The notes beneath the pieces were generated by a model, which was given only the letters and a program-made list of their open reading frames with translations, made no database searches and was not told the origin of the DNA. A stretch of 64,000 nt of DNA from a virus. Each line of letters starts with the position of its first letter. Position 1 is the first letter of the stretch. A program made the position numbers and the translations under genes. Below are positions 31,594-40,340 of this stretch, piece by piece. Location: positions 87,951-151,950 of IMG/VR virus record IMGVR_UViG_3300042566_002057; one strand, 5' to 3'.

Positions 31594-33816
31594 ATGAAGA
31601 AAGCTTTACTAACACTAATCAGTACAATAGCCTTAGTCAATACACTATTCTCTCAGTATTGTCCATTTCTAGGCCCAGATCAATTTTTACCGTGTGGTGT
31701 GACATCAACAACACTCACTGCTGACTTAAGTCAATGTGGACCAGGTGGTGCAAATCCAAACCAAACAACTAACTATGGTGTTACTCAAATTCCTTATGTT
31801 TCTCAAACAAATACAGGTACTTTAGTCAATTTGTCGGATGACTCACAATCAGGTCCTTTCAATATTGGATTTACTTTTTGTTACTTTGGTCAAACCTACA
31901 CACAATTTTATATTGGATCAAATGGTTGGATATCATTTAGTGCTGGTCAATCAACCACATTTACCTCAACTCCAATTCCAAACGTTGCTGCTACAACTCC
32001 CAAAAACTGTATTATGGGACCGTGGCAAGATTGGAATCCTGGAATAGGTGGTCAAATAAGATACCAAGTTCAAGGAACAGCACCGTGTCGTAAATTAGTC
32101 GTGAGTTGGGTAAATGTGCCAATGTTTTCTTGTACGAATTTATTGGGAACTTTTCATATTGTAATTTATGAATCAACTAACGTAATCGAAAATCACATAC
32201 AGAATAAACCAAATTGTCTACAATGGGCTGGTGGAACAGCAGTACAAGGTATTCATAACTTACCAGGTACTACAGCAATATCTGTTCCTGGTAGAAATTC
32301 ATCACAATGGACCACACAAAATGATGCAAGAAGATGGACACCATCTGGACCAGTTGTTACTCCAACACTAACTTGGTTTCAAGTTGGAAATCCAAATCCA
32401 ATAGGAACAGGACCTACTATTACAGTAACCCCACCACCAGCTGGTGCTAACTACACTTGTCAATTTGTTTATCCAATTTGTAATACTGGGTGGTCTAATT
32501 GTAATTTAGCAGGTGGTGGATTAGGACCAGACACAGTTTTTGTTCAACCAGGTCCACCTCAATTACCTAACCCAACTGTAGTTTTTCAAGATCCTTTATG
32601 TAATGGTGATTGTAACGGAACAATTGATGTCACACCCAATGGTGGTACCGGAGTTATTACAATTTCTTGGACAACACCAAATAATGGATTTAATCTAACT
32701 AGCTTATGTGCTGGAAACTACAACTATAACTTAATAGATGCTGCTGGATGTACTTACAATGGTTCAGTGACTCTCAATAATCCACCGGTAGTCATAGTGA
32801 GTACTATAACAGGATCTGATACTGTATGTATTAGTTCTAATAATGAATTATATTCGGTAGTTAATCAACCTGGTTATACTTACATTTGGCAGACAATTGG
32901 TAATATAACCTCTGGTCAAAATACAAATACAATTACAGTTGACTGGAGTTCACAACCTTCTGGATTTATCCCTGGTTCAGTTCAAGTTACAGCTTATAAC
33001 CAAAACAATTGTCCAAGTCTTCCTTCCGTATTCGATTTAACAGTTTTCTCGGTAAGTCCTTTAATAACTCAAATTGGTCCTTTCTGTACTTATGATGAAT
33101 GTGAATTATTGACAGCTCAACCAATAGGTGGATTATTTACTATAAATGGTAACAACAACACACAGTTTTGCCCTCAATCAAATTCATCTTTTGATACGGT
33201 TGTCTACACTTATGTACAAAGTGGTTGTATCTTTTATGATACAGCATCTTTTGTAGTAAATCCACAACCTAATATTCTAAGCATCTCACCGGATAACTCT
33301 TTTCTAGAGCTCTGTGAAGGTGATTCAGTACAAATAGATTTTAGTATTCAATCTACATTAAATGGAATTGTTAGTTGGAATATCAATAATCAACAAATTA
33401 ATAGTATTAGCTCTATTTCAACTACTTGGAATTCATTTGGAACCTTTATAATAGATGCTTTTGTAACAACACCTGAAGGTTGTGTCTCACCTGAAATATC
33501 AACATCATTAACTATTCAAGAGTGTCCAAATACTTTAATTTATATACCAAACTCTTTTACACCTGATGGTGATGAGCATAACAACAAATGGTTACCAGTC
33601 TTCACAAGTGGGTTCGATCCTTTTGACGTAGATATATTTGTTTTTAATAGATGGGGTGAACTTGTATGGGAATCTCATAATGTTAGTTTTGGTTGGGATG
33701 GTACTTACCAGGGTACGATGTGTCCAGTTGGGGTTTATGTTTACAAAATCACTTATGGTAATGTTAAAAATGATTCCAGAAGTATTATTATTGGTCACTT
33801 AACTTTATTGAAATAA
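31594..33816 (+). CDS. secreted protein with SprB-like repeats and type IX secretion C-terminal domain
   Basis: 740 residues. A classical signal peptide (MKKALLTLISTIALVNTLFS) precedes a beta-rich body with many paired Cys. Residues about 330-400 hold an SprB-like repeat (LCNGDCNGTIDVTPNGGTG). The last ~95 residues (from IYIPNSFTPDGD) match the gliding-motility-associated C-terminal domain (VDIFVFNRWGELVWES, CPVGVYVYKITY), the type-B sorting signal for the Bacteroidota type IX secretion system. A phage protein exported and surface-attached by the host is unusual; it may alter the host surface or exclude other phages (inference). An AATATATA octamer lies 6 nt before the ATG. Confidence 0.9.
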   Translation: MKKALLTLISTIALVNTLFSQYCPFLGPDQFLPCGVTSTTLTADLSQCGPGGANPNQTTNYGVTQIPYVSQTNTGTLVNLSDDSQSGPFNIGFTFCYFGQTYTQFYIGSNGWISFSAGQSTTFTSTPIPNVAATTPKNCIMGPWQDWNPGIGGQIRYQVQGTAPCRKLVVSWVNVPMFSCTNLLGTFHIVIYESTNVIENHIQNKPNCLQWAGGTAVQGIHNLPGTTAISVPGRNSSQWTTQNDARRWTPSGPVVTPTLTWFQVGNPNPIGTGPTITVTPPPAGANYTCQFVYPICNTGWSNCNLAGGGLGPDTVFVQPGPPQLPNPTVVFQDPLCNGDCNGTIDVTPNGGTGVITISWTTPNNGFNLTSLCAGNYNYNLIDAAGCTYNGSVTLNNPPVVIVSTITGSDTVCISSNNELYSVVNQPGYTYIWQTIGNITSGQNTNTITVDWSSQPSGFIPGSVQVTAYNQNNCPSLPSVFDLTVFSVSPLITQIGPFCTYDECELLTAQPIGGLFTINGNNNTQFCPQSNSSFDTVVYTYVQSGCIFYDTASFVVNPQPNILSISPDNSFLELCEGDSVQIDFSIQSTLNGIVSWNINNQQINSISSISTTWNSFGTFIIDAFVTTPEGCVSPEISTSLTIQECPNTLIYIPNSFTPDGDEHNNKWLPVFTSGFDPFDVDIFVFNRWGELVWESHNVSFGWDGTYQGTMCPVGVYVYKITYGNVKNDSRSIIIGHLTLLK

Positions 33817-33840
33817 TTATTTCTTATCATATTTTTTTAT

Positions 33841-33848
33841 TATATTTG
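33841..33848 (+). promoter_or_regulatory. TATATTTG box before the 33854 gene
   Basis: TATATTTG 5 nt before the ATG at 33854. No well-spaced TTG is visible, so this is a partial promoter call. Confidence 0.5.
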
Positions 33849-33853
33849 TAATT

Positions 33854-34228
33854 ATGAAAAAAGAAGGAATTGAAAGTATGGTAGATAAAGTAGTTTTAGA
33901 ATCTCTAAATGAGGGTTATTCTATTAAGAATACTCAATTAAAACTACAAGAGAGAATAATTAAATTCAGAAACATACTTATCAGAGATAATGTTGATTTA
34001 GAACAAACTGTACTTACTGCAAATGAAGATTGGCAAAAAATAACCAATACTCGACATAGATTTGCCGCATATTATATTTGTTTTTGTTGTAAACGTATAG
34101 TAGACTTAGAATGGTTCTCAAATAAGAAACTTACCTTCTATAATTTATCAAATAGTAAAATGTTAAGTTTACTAAAGTTTAGAGATAAGTTATCAAAAGA
34201 AAACGCTGTAGAAAATTCACCTTTTTGA
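33854..34228 (+). CDS. hypothetical helical protein
   Basis: 124 residues, helical and mildly basic (MKKEGIESMVDKVVLESLN). It contains YYICFCCKRIVDLEW with three close Cys and ends acidic/neutral. Host-type box 5 nt upstream suggests an early leaderless gene. Its end overlaps the promoter of 34252. No family recognised. Confidence 0.55.
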   Translation: MKKEGIESMVDKVVLESLNEGYSIKNTQLKLQERIIKFRNILIRDNVDLEQTVLTANEDWQKITNTRHRFAAYYICFCCKRIVDLEWFSNKKLTFYNLSNSKMLSLLKFRDKLSKENAVENSPF

Positions 34229-34238
34229 TTATTTTTTG

Positions 34239-34246
34239 TATCTTTG
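34239..34246 (+). promoter_or_regulatory. TATCTTTG box before the 34252 gene
   Basis: TATCTTTG 5 nt before ATG 34252; this argues against the in-frame upstream start codon at 34225. Confidence 0.5.
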
Positions 34247-34251
34247 TATTA

Positions 34252-34485
34252 ATGAAATTAAGTAATCAAACAAAATTTATTCTCTGGTTAATATTAGACA
34301 AATATGATGGTCATAGAGACTATCTACCGTTTTGTGATTCATTATCTAGAATAATTCAAGAAAGGCCAAAAGGATGTGATTTATTAATTGTTTACAATCA
34401 TTTAAGAAAAATAGACAGGTCTGATAAAATAGGAATTGATTATTCTATTGGTCCACATATTGAGTATAATTTGTTTGCAATCTAA
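34252..34485 (+). CDS. small hypothetical protein
   Basis: 77 residues (MKLSNQTKFILWLILDKYDG). The start at 34252 is chosen because the TATCTTTG box ends 5 nt before it. The body has PFCDSLSRIIQERPKGCDLL and a short C-terminal beta part. A weak hairpin follows at 34537. Function unknown. Confidence 0.5.
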   Translation: MKLSNQTKFILWLILDKYDGHRDYLPFCDSLSRIIQERPKGCDLLIVYNHLRKIDRSDKIGIDYSIGPHIEYNLFAI

Positions 34486-34536
34486 ATTTTCATGCAACAT
34501 CATGATCCATATCTAATATAAATTCGTCGGTTTTTT

Positions 34537-34562
34537 ACAGTATTTAACACTGTGGATTTTTT
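34537..34562 (+). terminator. weak terminator-like hairpin between convergent genes
   Basis: ACAGT-ATTTAAC-ACTGT hairpin followed by GGATTTTTT. It fits the plus-strand 34252 gene only; the stem is short. Confidence 0.4.
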
Positions 34563-34944
34563 ACTGAAACGATGATGGTAAAGTATATTTCTCAGCCTTA
34601 AGAAATTTTATCAAAAGAAATATAATACTGGCTCCTGGTATTAATGTGAGTACAGTAAGACTAATTGTCTTAAATATATCTTTTAATTGGTCATAAATCT
34701 TTTTTCTTTGTTCTTTATTTAATTCTATTTCATCTTTACTAGCTCTTACGACTAGATTAAAAGCTTCTTTTGTTTCTTTACTTTCATTTTTAATGCTATC
34801 AATAAATTTAAAAAAATTCTTTTTCATTTCTTTATAAAAGTCAGAATAAATATCACCCATCTTAGCGATTGGATCAACCGGCATAAACATCATATCCATT
34901 GTCTCATTGATGTTAAAATTCTCAAATGTTTTAAGGTGTTTCAT
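34561..34944 (-). CDS. leader-tagged protein with LETM1-like hydrophobic C-terminus
   Basis: 127 residues starting MKHLKTFENFNINETMD; INE before T is a probable leader end. The C-terminal part is a helix plus a membrane-type segment (VLTLIPGASIIFLLIKFL) reminiscent of LETM1-like proteins, a likeness I cannot confirm. It starts 3 nt after the flavodoxin-like gene in one operon. A packaged membrane-active protein is conceivable. Confidence 0.55.
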   Translation of the reverse strand: MKHLKTFENFNINETMDMMFMPVDPIAKMGDIYSDFYKEMKKNFFKFIDSIKNESKETKEAFNLVVRASKDEIELNKEQRKKIYDQLKDIFKTISLTVLTLIPGASIIFLLIKFLKAEKYTLPSSFQ

Positions 34945-34946
34945 AT

Positions 34947-35693
34947 TTATTTTATGTTTTTAATCCAGTTTGTGAATTTGACAATTGATTCCTGTAATGT
35001 TTCTACGAAATTAAATTCTTTAAGAAACTCACCGAATTCAGCAACATATCCTTCTTTAGATTCATCATTAGCATTTTTTAAGAATTGCCAGTTAAATGAA
35101 AGTTGACTCGGTGTCTTAAACCCAAAGAAACCTAAAACTTCTTTTTCTAATTTAACAGATTCTTCTCCATTCCAGTTATGACCAACTGATACAACTCCTA
35201 CTTCTTTATCTTTTAGTAAGTTTGACTCACCTAAAGTTGTATGTCTGTTTTCTAACCAAGTAAGTCTTTCTATAAGTGATGTGTAGATTGCGTTCATTTT
35301 ACCCCAACGAATTGAACCAAAGAATATTACAATATCAGCGTCAAAGATAGCGTTTGCTACTTTATACATTTCATCTGATTTGTTATTTAGAGAAGCCCAA
35401 CATCTGATATGACCGGTTGGATTTTTTTCTTTATCATTTAACTTAGCGTCTTTAAGACCACAAGTATTTCCTCTTTTGGTAGAAACATTACCTTCACAAG
35501 GAAAAATTTTAAGTTTAGCAACATTTATTATTTGACATCTATCACCACCTAACTTTTTCATTAGTTCCTCAGCTATAATTGAAGATTTAGGAAGTTCTTT
35601 ATCACCACTCCACCTATTAGAAGTCGTAAGGAAAAGAATTTTTTTCTTTTGATTCTTTTTAAGATAATTATATAATCTCTTCAATTTGTCCAT
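34947..35693 (-). CDS. flavodoxin-like NAD(P)H/FMN oxidoreductase
   Basis: 248 residues. An N-terminal KKILFLTTSNRWSGDKELPKSS nucleotide-binding strand-loop, FPCEGNVSTKRGNTCGLKD with Cys residues, DIVIFFGSIRWGKMNAIYTSLIERL (flavin-binding region) and EVGVVSVGHNWNG are typical of NADPH-dependent FMN reductases. It would reduce quinones or other acceptors using FMN; the role in infection is unknown. An AATATATA octamer (35698-35705) ends 4 nt before the ATG, so it heads a late-type operon. Confidence 0.78.
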   Translation of the reverse strand: MDKLKRLYNYLKKNQKKKILFLTTSNRWSGDKELPKSSIIAEELMKKLGGDRCQIINVAKLKIFPCEGNVSTKRGNTCGLKDAKLNDKEKNPTGHIRCWASLNNKSDEMYKVANAIFDADIVIFFGSIRWGKMNAIYTSLIERLTWLENRHTTLGESNLLKDKEVGVVSVGHNWNGEESVKLEKEVLGFFGFKTPSQLSFNWQFLKNANDESKEGYVAEFGEFLKEFNFVETLQESIVKFTNWIKNIK

Positions 35694-35743
35694 AAAGTAT
35701 ATATTAATTATTATGACTTGAATATTGATTATAGTTTAAAAAT

Positions 35744-35770
35744 AAAAAAGTGAGAATTAATTCTCACTTT
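35744..35770 (-). terminator. intrinsic terminator of the coiled-coil gene
   Basis: Perfect palindrome AGTGAGAATT/AATTCTCACT flanked by A and T tracts; on the minus strand it follows the 35775-36668 gene. Confidence 0.85.
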
Positions 35771-35774
35771 TTTT

Positions 35775-36668
35775 TTATTCTTCAATTGCTGAAGGAGGTT
35801 TTGTCATCCTTTGTAACTTCCAGTGTAAATTCTCCCAGTCAGATATTTCTTGACTTAACTTTCTATTATCTTCTTCAATAATCTTAAACTCTTCAAGTCT
35901 TATTTCAAAGTCTCTGATTTTATCATTAATATCAGATTCCCTTTTCTCTAAATCAGATTCTCTTTTACTAATATCTTTTGATTTTACTTCTAAATCTTTT
36001 TCTTTCTGAGTTACTAACTCTAAATCAGAATCAATTTTTTTCTGTAGGTCAGCGTACTTAGTATCCAATTCAGCAGCGGATTGTAAAACACTTCTATCAA
36101 AATTTCTTTCTTTTTCATTTAAGTCTTGTGTTTTGTCCTCTAAATCTATTTGTTTTTCTGTTAGAATCTTATTTCTTTCTCTTAACTCGTCTTCTTTTTT
36201 ATCTAATAACTTTAAATCTTCTTTATAAGATTCTTCTCTTTTCTCAACTCTACTGATTCTGATTTCAATTTCTTCTTCTTTGTCTTTGATTCTGAGTTCT
36301 CTGTTATTGAGATCCTTTTCTTTTCTTTCTAACTCTTTAATCTGGTATTCATCAACTACTTGACCTTGTGGTTGTGATTGAGAGATTGAAGAAAGAATCA
36401 TTTCTTCAATGAATGGAATAATTTTTTTACCAAGTTGAGCTGGTTGTGGAAGTTTTTCCGATCTCATATAAGATAAGAGTTCTGCTTTCCAATCAATTAC
36501 CTCGAAAAATTCTGGATTATTATCAATGATGTCTTTATCGATTGGTATAATATCAGTTTTGACTCTATAATTATATTCTTCTAAAATAGTTCCTATTTTT
36601 AGGATAAATATCTTCTTATCAGGACTCAAATACTGAAACTCTTTAATTACTTTATGTTTTATTTTCAT
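35775..36668 (-). CDS. long coiled-coil protein
   Basis: 297 residues. The first ~100 residues form a folded N-terminal part (IKHKVIKEFQYLSPDKK, FILKIGTILEEYNY); the rest is a nearly continuous heptad coiled coil rich in Glu/Lys/Asp/Arg (RKEKDLNNRELRIKDKEEEI). It ends MTKPPSAIEE. Coiled coils of this size occur in tail, scaffold or membrane-associated phage proteins. No leader or C-terminal tag. No family identified. Confidence 0.6.
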   Translation of the reverse strand: MKIKHKVIKEFQYLSPDKKIFILKIGTILEEYNYRVKTDIIPIDKDIIDNNPEFFEVIDWKAELLSYMRSEKLPQPAQLGKKIIPFIEEMILSSISQSQPQGQVVDEYQIKELERKEKDLNNRELRIKDKEEEIEIRISRVEKREESYKEDLKLLDKKEDELRERNKILTEKQIDLEDKTQDLNEKERNFDRSVLQSAAELDTKYADLQKKIDSDLELVTQKEKDLEVKSKDISKRESDLEKRESDINDKIRDFEIRLEEFKIIEEDNRKLSQEISDWENLHWKLQRMTKPPSAIEE

Positions 36669-36706
36669 AAGAAAAAGATATATTTTAAGTTATATATAAA
36701 AAACCT

Positions 36707-36735
36707 TTGTTTTTGTTTTATTTTTCGTATATTTG
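36707..36735 (+). promoter_or_regulatory. Bacteroidota-type promoter for the 36743 gene
   Basis: TTG (36707-36709), 18 nt, TATATTTG (36728-36735), ATG after 7 nt at 36743. Confidence 0.65.
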
Positions 36736-36742
36736 CCTAACT

Positions 36743-37213
36743 ATGTCTCAGATCGATGTAAATCTAAATAAAATAATGAATCTTATTAGATTCAATGCCA
36801 ATCTATCAAGATATGTTGATGTAGGTGAATTAGTTCGACAATCACCTGATTACATATTAGAAAAATATAACCATTGGATTTCATTCAATCCAGTTATTGA
36901 TGAACCAATTTACACACCTGACGATTGTGAGCAACTTATTCATCAATACTCCAAAATCTGGGGTAGATTTCCAACACAGAAAGTAACAAGACATCTTTTT
37001 TATTTACAACAAACTAATAGTATGAAACTATTAAATATGGTGGAAAAGTTTGAGGTGTATTTCGGACCTATTGAGTTGATTAGTAGTGAAGAAAAAAATG
37101 GACTACACTTTATTTTAGAAAGAGATTTTGTTAGTAAAGTTGTAGAATATAACGAAGAGGCACTCACAATCATTCTAAGAGATTTGAAATTAAAAAAATT
37201 AGTAAACAATTAA
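36743..37213 (+). CDS. hypothetical protein
   Basis: 156 residues using the ATG at 36743; an in-frame ATT-like upstream extension would place the start inside the promoter, so I reject it. The body is helical (MSQIDVNLNKIMNLIRF; IHQYSKIWGRFPTQKV) with a C-terminal strand region. No known domain. It opens the long early-type plus-strand block of small genes. Confidence 0.5.
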   Translation: MSQIDVNLNKIMNLIRFNANLSRYVDVGELVRQSPDYILEKYNHWISFNPVIDEPIYTPDDCEQLIHQYSKIWGRFPTQKVTRHLFYLQQTNSMKLLNMVEKFEVYFGPIELISSEEKNGLHFILERDFVSKVVEYNEEALTIILRDLKLKKLVNN

Positions 37214-37226
37214 AAACAAAATAAAG

Positions 37227-37697
37227 ATGAAAACAATTAAATTTTTTATGTTGGCTCTTGTAGCAACAATGTTCTTAACTTCGTGTAGTGAGAACTATTC
37301 TAATGGTGAAAGAATTGGTATGATTACCAAATTCTCTCAAAAAGGACTTATTTGGAACTCTTGGGAAGGTTCGTTGAACACGACACAAACTGGTATGAAT
37401 AGTGCGACTCCGTTTGAGTTCTCTGTTGATAATGATGTCAATGACCCTAAAGTAATTGCTACTTTGGATAGTGCGGCTACTGAAGGTTGGAAAGTTAAGA
37501 TTAAATACCACGAAACATTTGGTAAGAACTGGTTCTCTAATAGAGGTGAGACCAATTACTTTGTTAAAGAAGTTGAAGTTTTAGATAGAGATCCAATGGG
37601 AAGTGTATTTGGAAATAAAAGTGATAATAACACTGGTGGTAGAGTAGTTGATACAGTATATGTAGTTATTGTACCAAAAGAAAAAGTAATTAAATAA
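37227..37697 (+). CDS. lipoprotein of a Bacteroidota-wide family
   Basis: 156 residues. The N-terminus MKTIKFFMLALVATMFLTSCS is a signal peptide with lipobox LTSC; the mature protein would be lipid-anchored. It has the conserved GERIGMITKFSQKGLIWNSWEGSL block that I associate with a small lipoprotein family common in Bacteroidota and their phages, followed by a C-terminal VDTVYVVIVPKEK. Function unknown. Its presence implies membrane surface action during infection. Confidence 0.75.
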   Translation: MKTIKFFMLALVATMFLTSCSENYSNGERIGMITKFSQKGLIWNSWEGSLNTTQTGMNSATPFEFSVDNDVNDPKVIATLDSAATEGWKVKIKYHETFGKNWFSNRGETNYFVKEVEVLDRDPMGSVFGNKSDNNTGGRVVDTVYVVIVPKEKVIK

Positions 37698-37701
37698 AAC
37701 T

Positions 37702-37917
37702 ATGAAAAAGGAAGACATTCTTATTTGTCAAGAAACAATTAAAAATACATTTGGGTGGATTCTATTTGAATCTGGTAAAGAGTATAAAGTGTTAAATATT
37801 GATGATGAAGAAGTCTTCCTTAACCACACTCTTTATGCGAATGAGTATAATTCATTTCCTATCAATTGGGTATTAGAAAAATTTAAACTTAAAGATAATG
37901 TTAAAAGAAAAGATTGA
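37702..37917 (+). CDS. small hypothetical protein
   Basis: 71 residues (MKKEDILICQETIKNTFGWIL), a small alpha/beta protein with basic end. It starts 4 nt after the lipoprotein and overlaps the 37898 gene by 20 nt. No family. Confidence 0.5.
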   Translation: MKKEDILICQETIKNTFGWILFESGKEYKVLNIDDEEVFLNHTLYANEYNSFPINWVLEKFKLKDNVKRKD

Positions 37918-38332
37918 ACTTATTATTGACACACTTGTTAAAACCACCGAGTCAGGAAATCTAATCTGGGAAGAAGATTCATCTTCATATGATAGAAGGT
38001 ATAAAAGAAAAATGCAATCTGTTGGTGAAGATTCATCAATATATGAATTAGAGATTGAATATAAGTTAGTTAATGAAAAATTCATATTAGACAATCAACC
38101 ATCTTTATGGATTAGAAATCCTAAACTACCAAATGGTATGTTTTACATCTATGGTGGGAAATATGATATTATAAAACTAAGAGACCTTATTTTGAGTAAA
38201 TTCTTATCAAACTTTACCCCATCACTTGGTGACTTAGAAGATACATTAGATGAAATAGCAAAAGGAGTTAATGTGTCTGAATTTAGAGAAGGAAAAATTA
38301 ATAAGATTCTAGGCTTTCTTAAAATAAACTAA
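37898..38332 (+). CDS. protein with C-terminal tag
   Basis: 144 residues. The N-terminus MLKEKIELIIDTLVKTTES is helical, followed by strands (FILDNQPSLWIRNPKLPN) and a C-terminal FREGKINKILGFLKIN, a tag extended by a few residues. Unrecognised. It overlaps the previous gene and is followed by a gap of 37 nt. Confidence 0.55.
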   Translation: MLKEKIELIIDTLVKTTESGNLIWEEDSSSYDRRYKRKMQSVGEDSSIYELEIEYKLVNEKFILDNQPSLWIRNPKLPNGMFYIYGGKYDIIKLRDLILSKFLSNFTPSLGDLEDTLDEIAKGVNVSEFREGKINKILGFLKIN

Positions 38333-38369
38333 AATTTATATTTTACATAAAATAAAAAAAACTACTGAT

Positions 38370-38960
38370 ATGTATATAATTGACGCTGATATTGAAGATG
38401 TTTACAAAGAATTTCCATTCATCAATGATTGGATTTCCACAATTTGTAACAGTATACTGAATAAATCTTCTGACGAATGTAAAGTTCACATGTTTTATCA
38501 CTATGGATTCTTTAATCCAAAAGTTACTGACAAAGAAGAATACTACTTGAGACAATATGAGAAGTGTAGTAAGATGAAGTATGATGAAAGACTTGATTAT
38601 GAAATTTCAAGAACCAGAGTCAACGTGACTGTAAAGATTGATAACTTTATGATGACTAATAGATTAGAAAAGGGTTTGGTACCATCAACAATTGAAAGCA
38701 TTGTTAAAGAAATTACAAAATATAAAATGTTAATTGAGTCTGATTATCATAATGACAAAGATATAAAAGATTCAATTCCACCTATTGATAGTACAATAGT
38801 ATCAGTTGATTTAATAAAAAGTTTAGTTTCTGGAACAGATGAAGTAGATGAAACGGAATTTGATTTAGATGAAATTTTAGAAAAGATATCCACAGATGGA
38901 ATTGAATCACTTACTGATAAAGAAAAAGAATTCTTAGATAAGAAAAGTAAAGAAATGTAA
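38370..38960 (+). CDS. hypothetical protein with DUF6576-like C-terminal motif
   Basis: 196 residues. The N-terminal 130 are alpha/beta with no known domain (MYIIDADIEDVYKEFPFIN). The last 40 residues (EFDLDEILEKISTDGIESL, then EKEFLDKKSKEM) match those of the 30391 protein and resemble the DUF6576 tail of Bacteroidota. Its stop overlaps the methyltransferase start, so they are coupled. Confidence 0.55.
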   Translation: MYIIDADIEDVYKEFPFINDWISTICNSILNKSSDECKVHMFYHYGFFNPKVTDKEEYYLRQYEKCSKMKYDERLDYEISRTRVNVTVKIDNFMMTNRLEKGLVPSTIESIVKEITKYKMLIESDYHNDKDIKDSIPPIDSTIVSVDLIKSLVSGTDEVDETEFDLDEILEKISTDGIESLTDKEKEFLDKKSKEM

Positions 38961-39763
38961 TGGATATTAATCAGATATATCAAGGTGACTCATTAGAGTT
39001 ACTTAAAAAATTACCAGACAACTCGGTTGACTTGGTGATAACATCACCACCATATGCCGACTTAAAGGTTTATATTGATAATCCTGGTGTACTTGCTGGT
39101 AAATATGTTGAGTGGCTTTTACCTATCTGTAACGAAATTTGTCGTGTTATAAAACCAACTGGATCTTTCATTCTAAACATAAATGATAAAGTAGAGGATG
39201 GATTTAGACATCCTTATGTTTATGACTTAATATCAGAGATTCATAAAAGAACTGATTTAAAGATGTTTGAGAGATTGTTTTGGAATAAACTTAAAAGTTT
39301 ACCCAATCGTTCTAGATTTGGTGACCGTGTTGAATATCTCTTTTGGTTCGCCAAAGAAAGGGGATTTCAGTTTTACATTGATGAAATGAGAACTGAATAT
39401 TCAGAGAAGTCAATTAAAAGAATGACTAAACCTCTAAAGAAAAGATTCGCTAGAACTGAAGGTGATGATGATATAGAGTATAAAGATTGGGCTCCGAATC
39501 CAAAAGGTGCTCTTCCAACGACTCTGATAAATATATCATCCGAGTCTAAAAGAATTGCTGATACTCACGTTGCTGTTTACCCGGTTGAACTTGTGAAATA
39601 CTTTATCAAAGGCTCTACGAAAGAAGGTGATGTTGTTTTAGATCCGTTTATGGGAACTGGAACCACTGGAGTTGCTTGTAAACAATTAGGAAGAAATTAT
39701 ATTGGATTTGACTTACAACAAGACTATATTGACGTTGCTAATAAAAGAATTGAAGAATGTTAA
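38960..39763 (+). CDS. DNA (N4/N6) methyltransferase, beta type
   Basis: 267 residues of a beta-class amino-methyltransferase. Motif IV is TSPPYADL (S29-P30-P31-Y32) and motif I is D228-PFMGTGTTG near the end, followed by FDLQQDYIDVA, so the order is IV then I. The TSPPY form is typical of N4-cytosine and some N6-adenine enzymes. No restriction partner is adjacent, so it is an orphan that probably shields phage DNA from host restriction or alters gene expression. Specificity is unknown. Confidence 0.85.
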   Translation: MDINQIYQGDSLELLKKLPDNSVDLVITSPPYADLKVYIDNPGVLAGKYVEWLLPICNEICRVIKPTGSFILNINDKVEDGFRHPYVYDLISEIHKRTDLKMFERLFWNKLKSLPNRSRFGDRVEYLFWFAKERGFQFYIDEMRTEYSEKSIKRMTKPLKKRFARTEGDDDIEYKDWAPNPKGALPTTLINISSESKRIADTHVAVYPVELVKYFIKGSTKEGDVVLDPFMGTGTTGVACKQLGRNYIGFDLQQDYIDVANKRIEEC

Positions 39764-40053
39764 GAATATCTAAAGATACCAATAAAATAGTTTCTATAAA
39801 ATGGTTTACTAAGGAAGAAGTAGAAACTGGATACAATGGAAACGACATAGATAGTATTGCTATTATACCAGGTGTAACACAATACCAACACATCTATACT
39901 AAAGGTAATTGGATAGTTTTTGATAGTCGTACAAGTTATGTTGGTGTCGAATTTAATTCAGAATCTGATTTAGAAAGATTCTTCGTTCAGTTAATGAGAG
40001 ATATAAAACTTAATCAAATCACAAATGTGACTGTTGATACAAAAACTAATTGA
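39757..40053 (+). CDS. small protein with internal tag-like segment
   Basis: 98 residues, beta-rich (ISKDTNKIVSIKWFTKE; GNWIVFDSRTSYVGVEF), with QLMRDIKLNQITN near the end, a tag-like run followed by ten more residues. It overlaps the methyltransferase stop by 7 nt. Function unknown. Confidence 0.5.
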   Translation: MLRISKDTNKIVSIKWFTKEEVETGYNGNDIDSIAIIPGVTQYQHIYTKGNWIVFDSRTSYVGVEFNSESDLERFFVQLMRDIKLNQITNVTVDTKTN

Positions 40054-40058
40054 TATGA

Positions 40059-40340
40059 GTGAAAGTTTATTGCAAAAGAACATATTTAACACAAAACACA
40101 AACACTTATCAAATTCTTGGTAAAAGTTATGGTGAGAGTTACGCAGTTTGGGAAAAAGGTAAGTTCTATCAATTTAGACAACCAAAAGACTATGAAAAAG
40201 AAGTTGGTGTTTATTATTTAATAGAGTCTGAAAGAGAATCTTTCTGGAATCCAATAAAAGAAAAAGAATTCAAAAAACATTTTATAGATGTTGATGAATT
40301 AAGACAAAATAAAATTAACGAAATACTTAAAAATGGTTAA
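40059..40340 (+). CDS. SH3-like small protein with C-terminal tag
   Basis: 93 residues from GTG; the ATG at 40055 is out of frame. A compact beta domain (KGKFYQFRQPKDYEKEVGVYYL) is followed by DVDELRQNKINEILKNG, a close relative of the ends of 42120 and 14406. The SH3-like fold is inferred from composition. It overlaps the hydroxylase gene by 8 nt. Confidence 0.55.
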   Translation: MKVYCKRTYLTQNTNTYQILGKSYGESYAVWEKGKFYQFRQPKDYEKEVGVYYLIESERESFWNPIKEKEFKKHFIDVDELRQNKINEILKNG

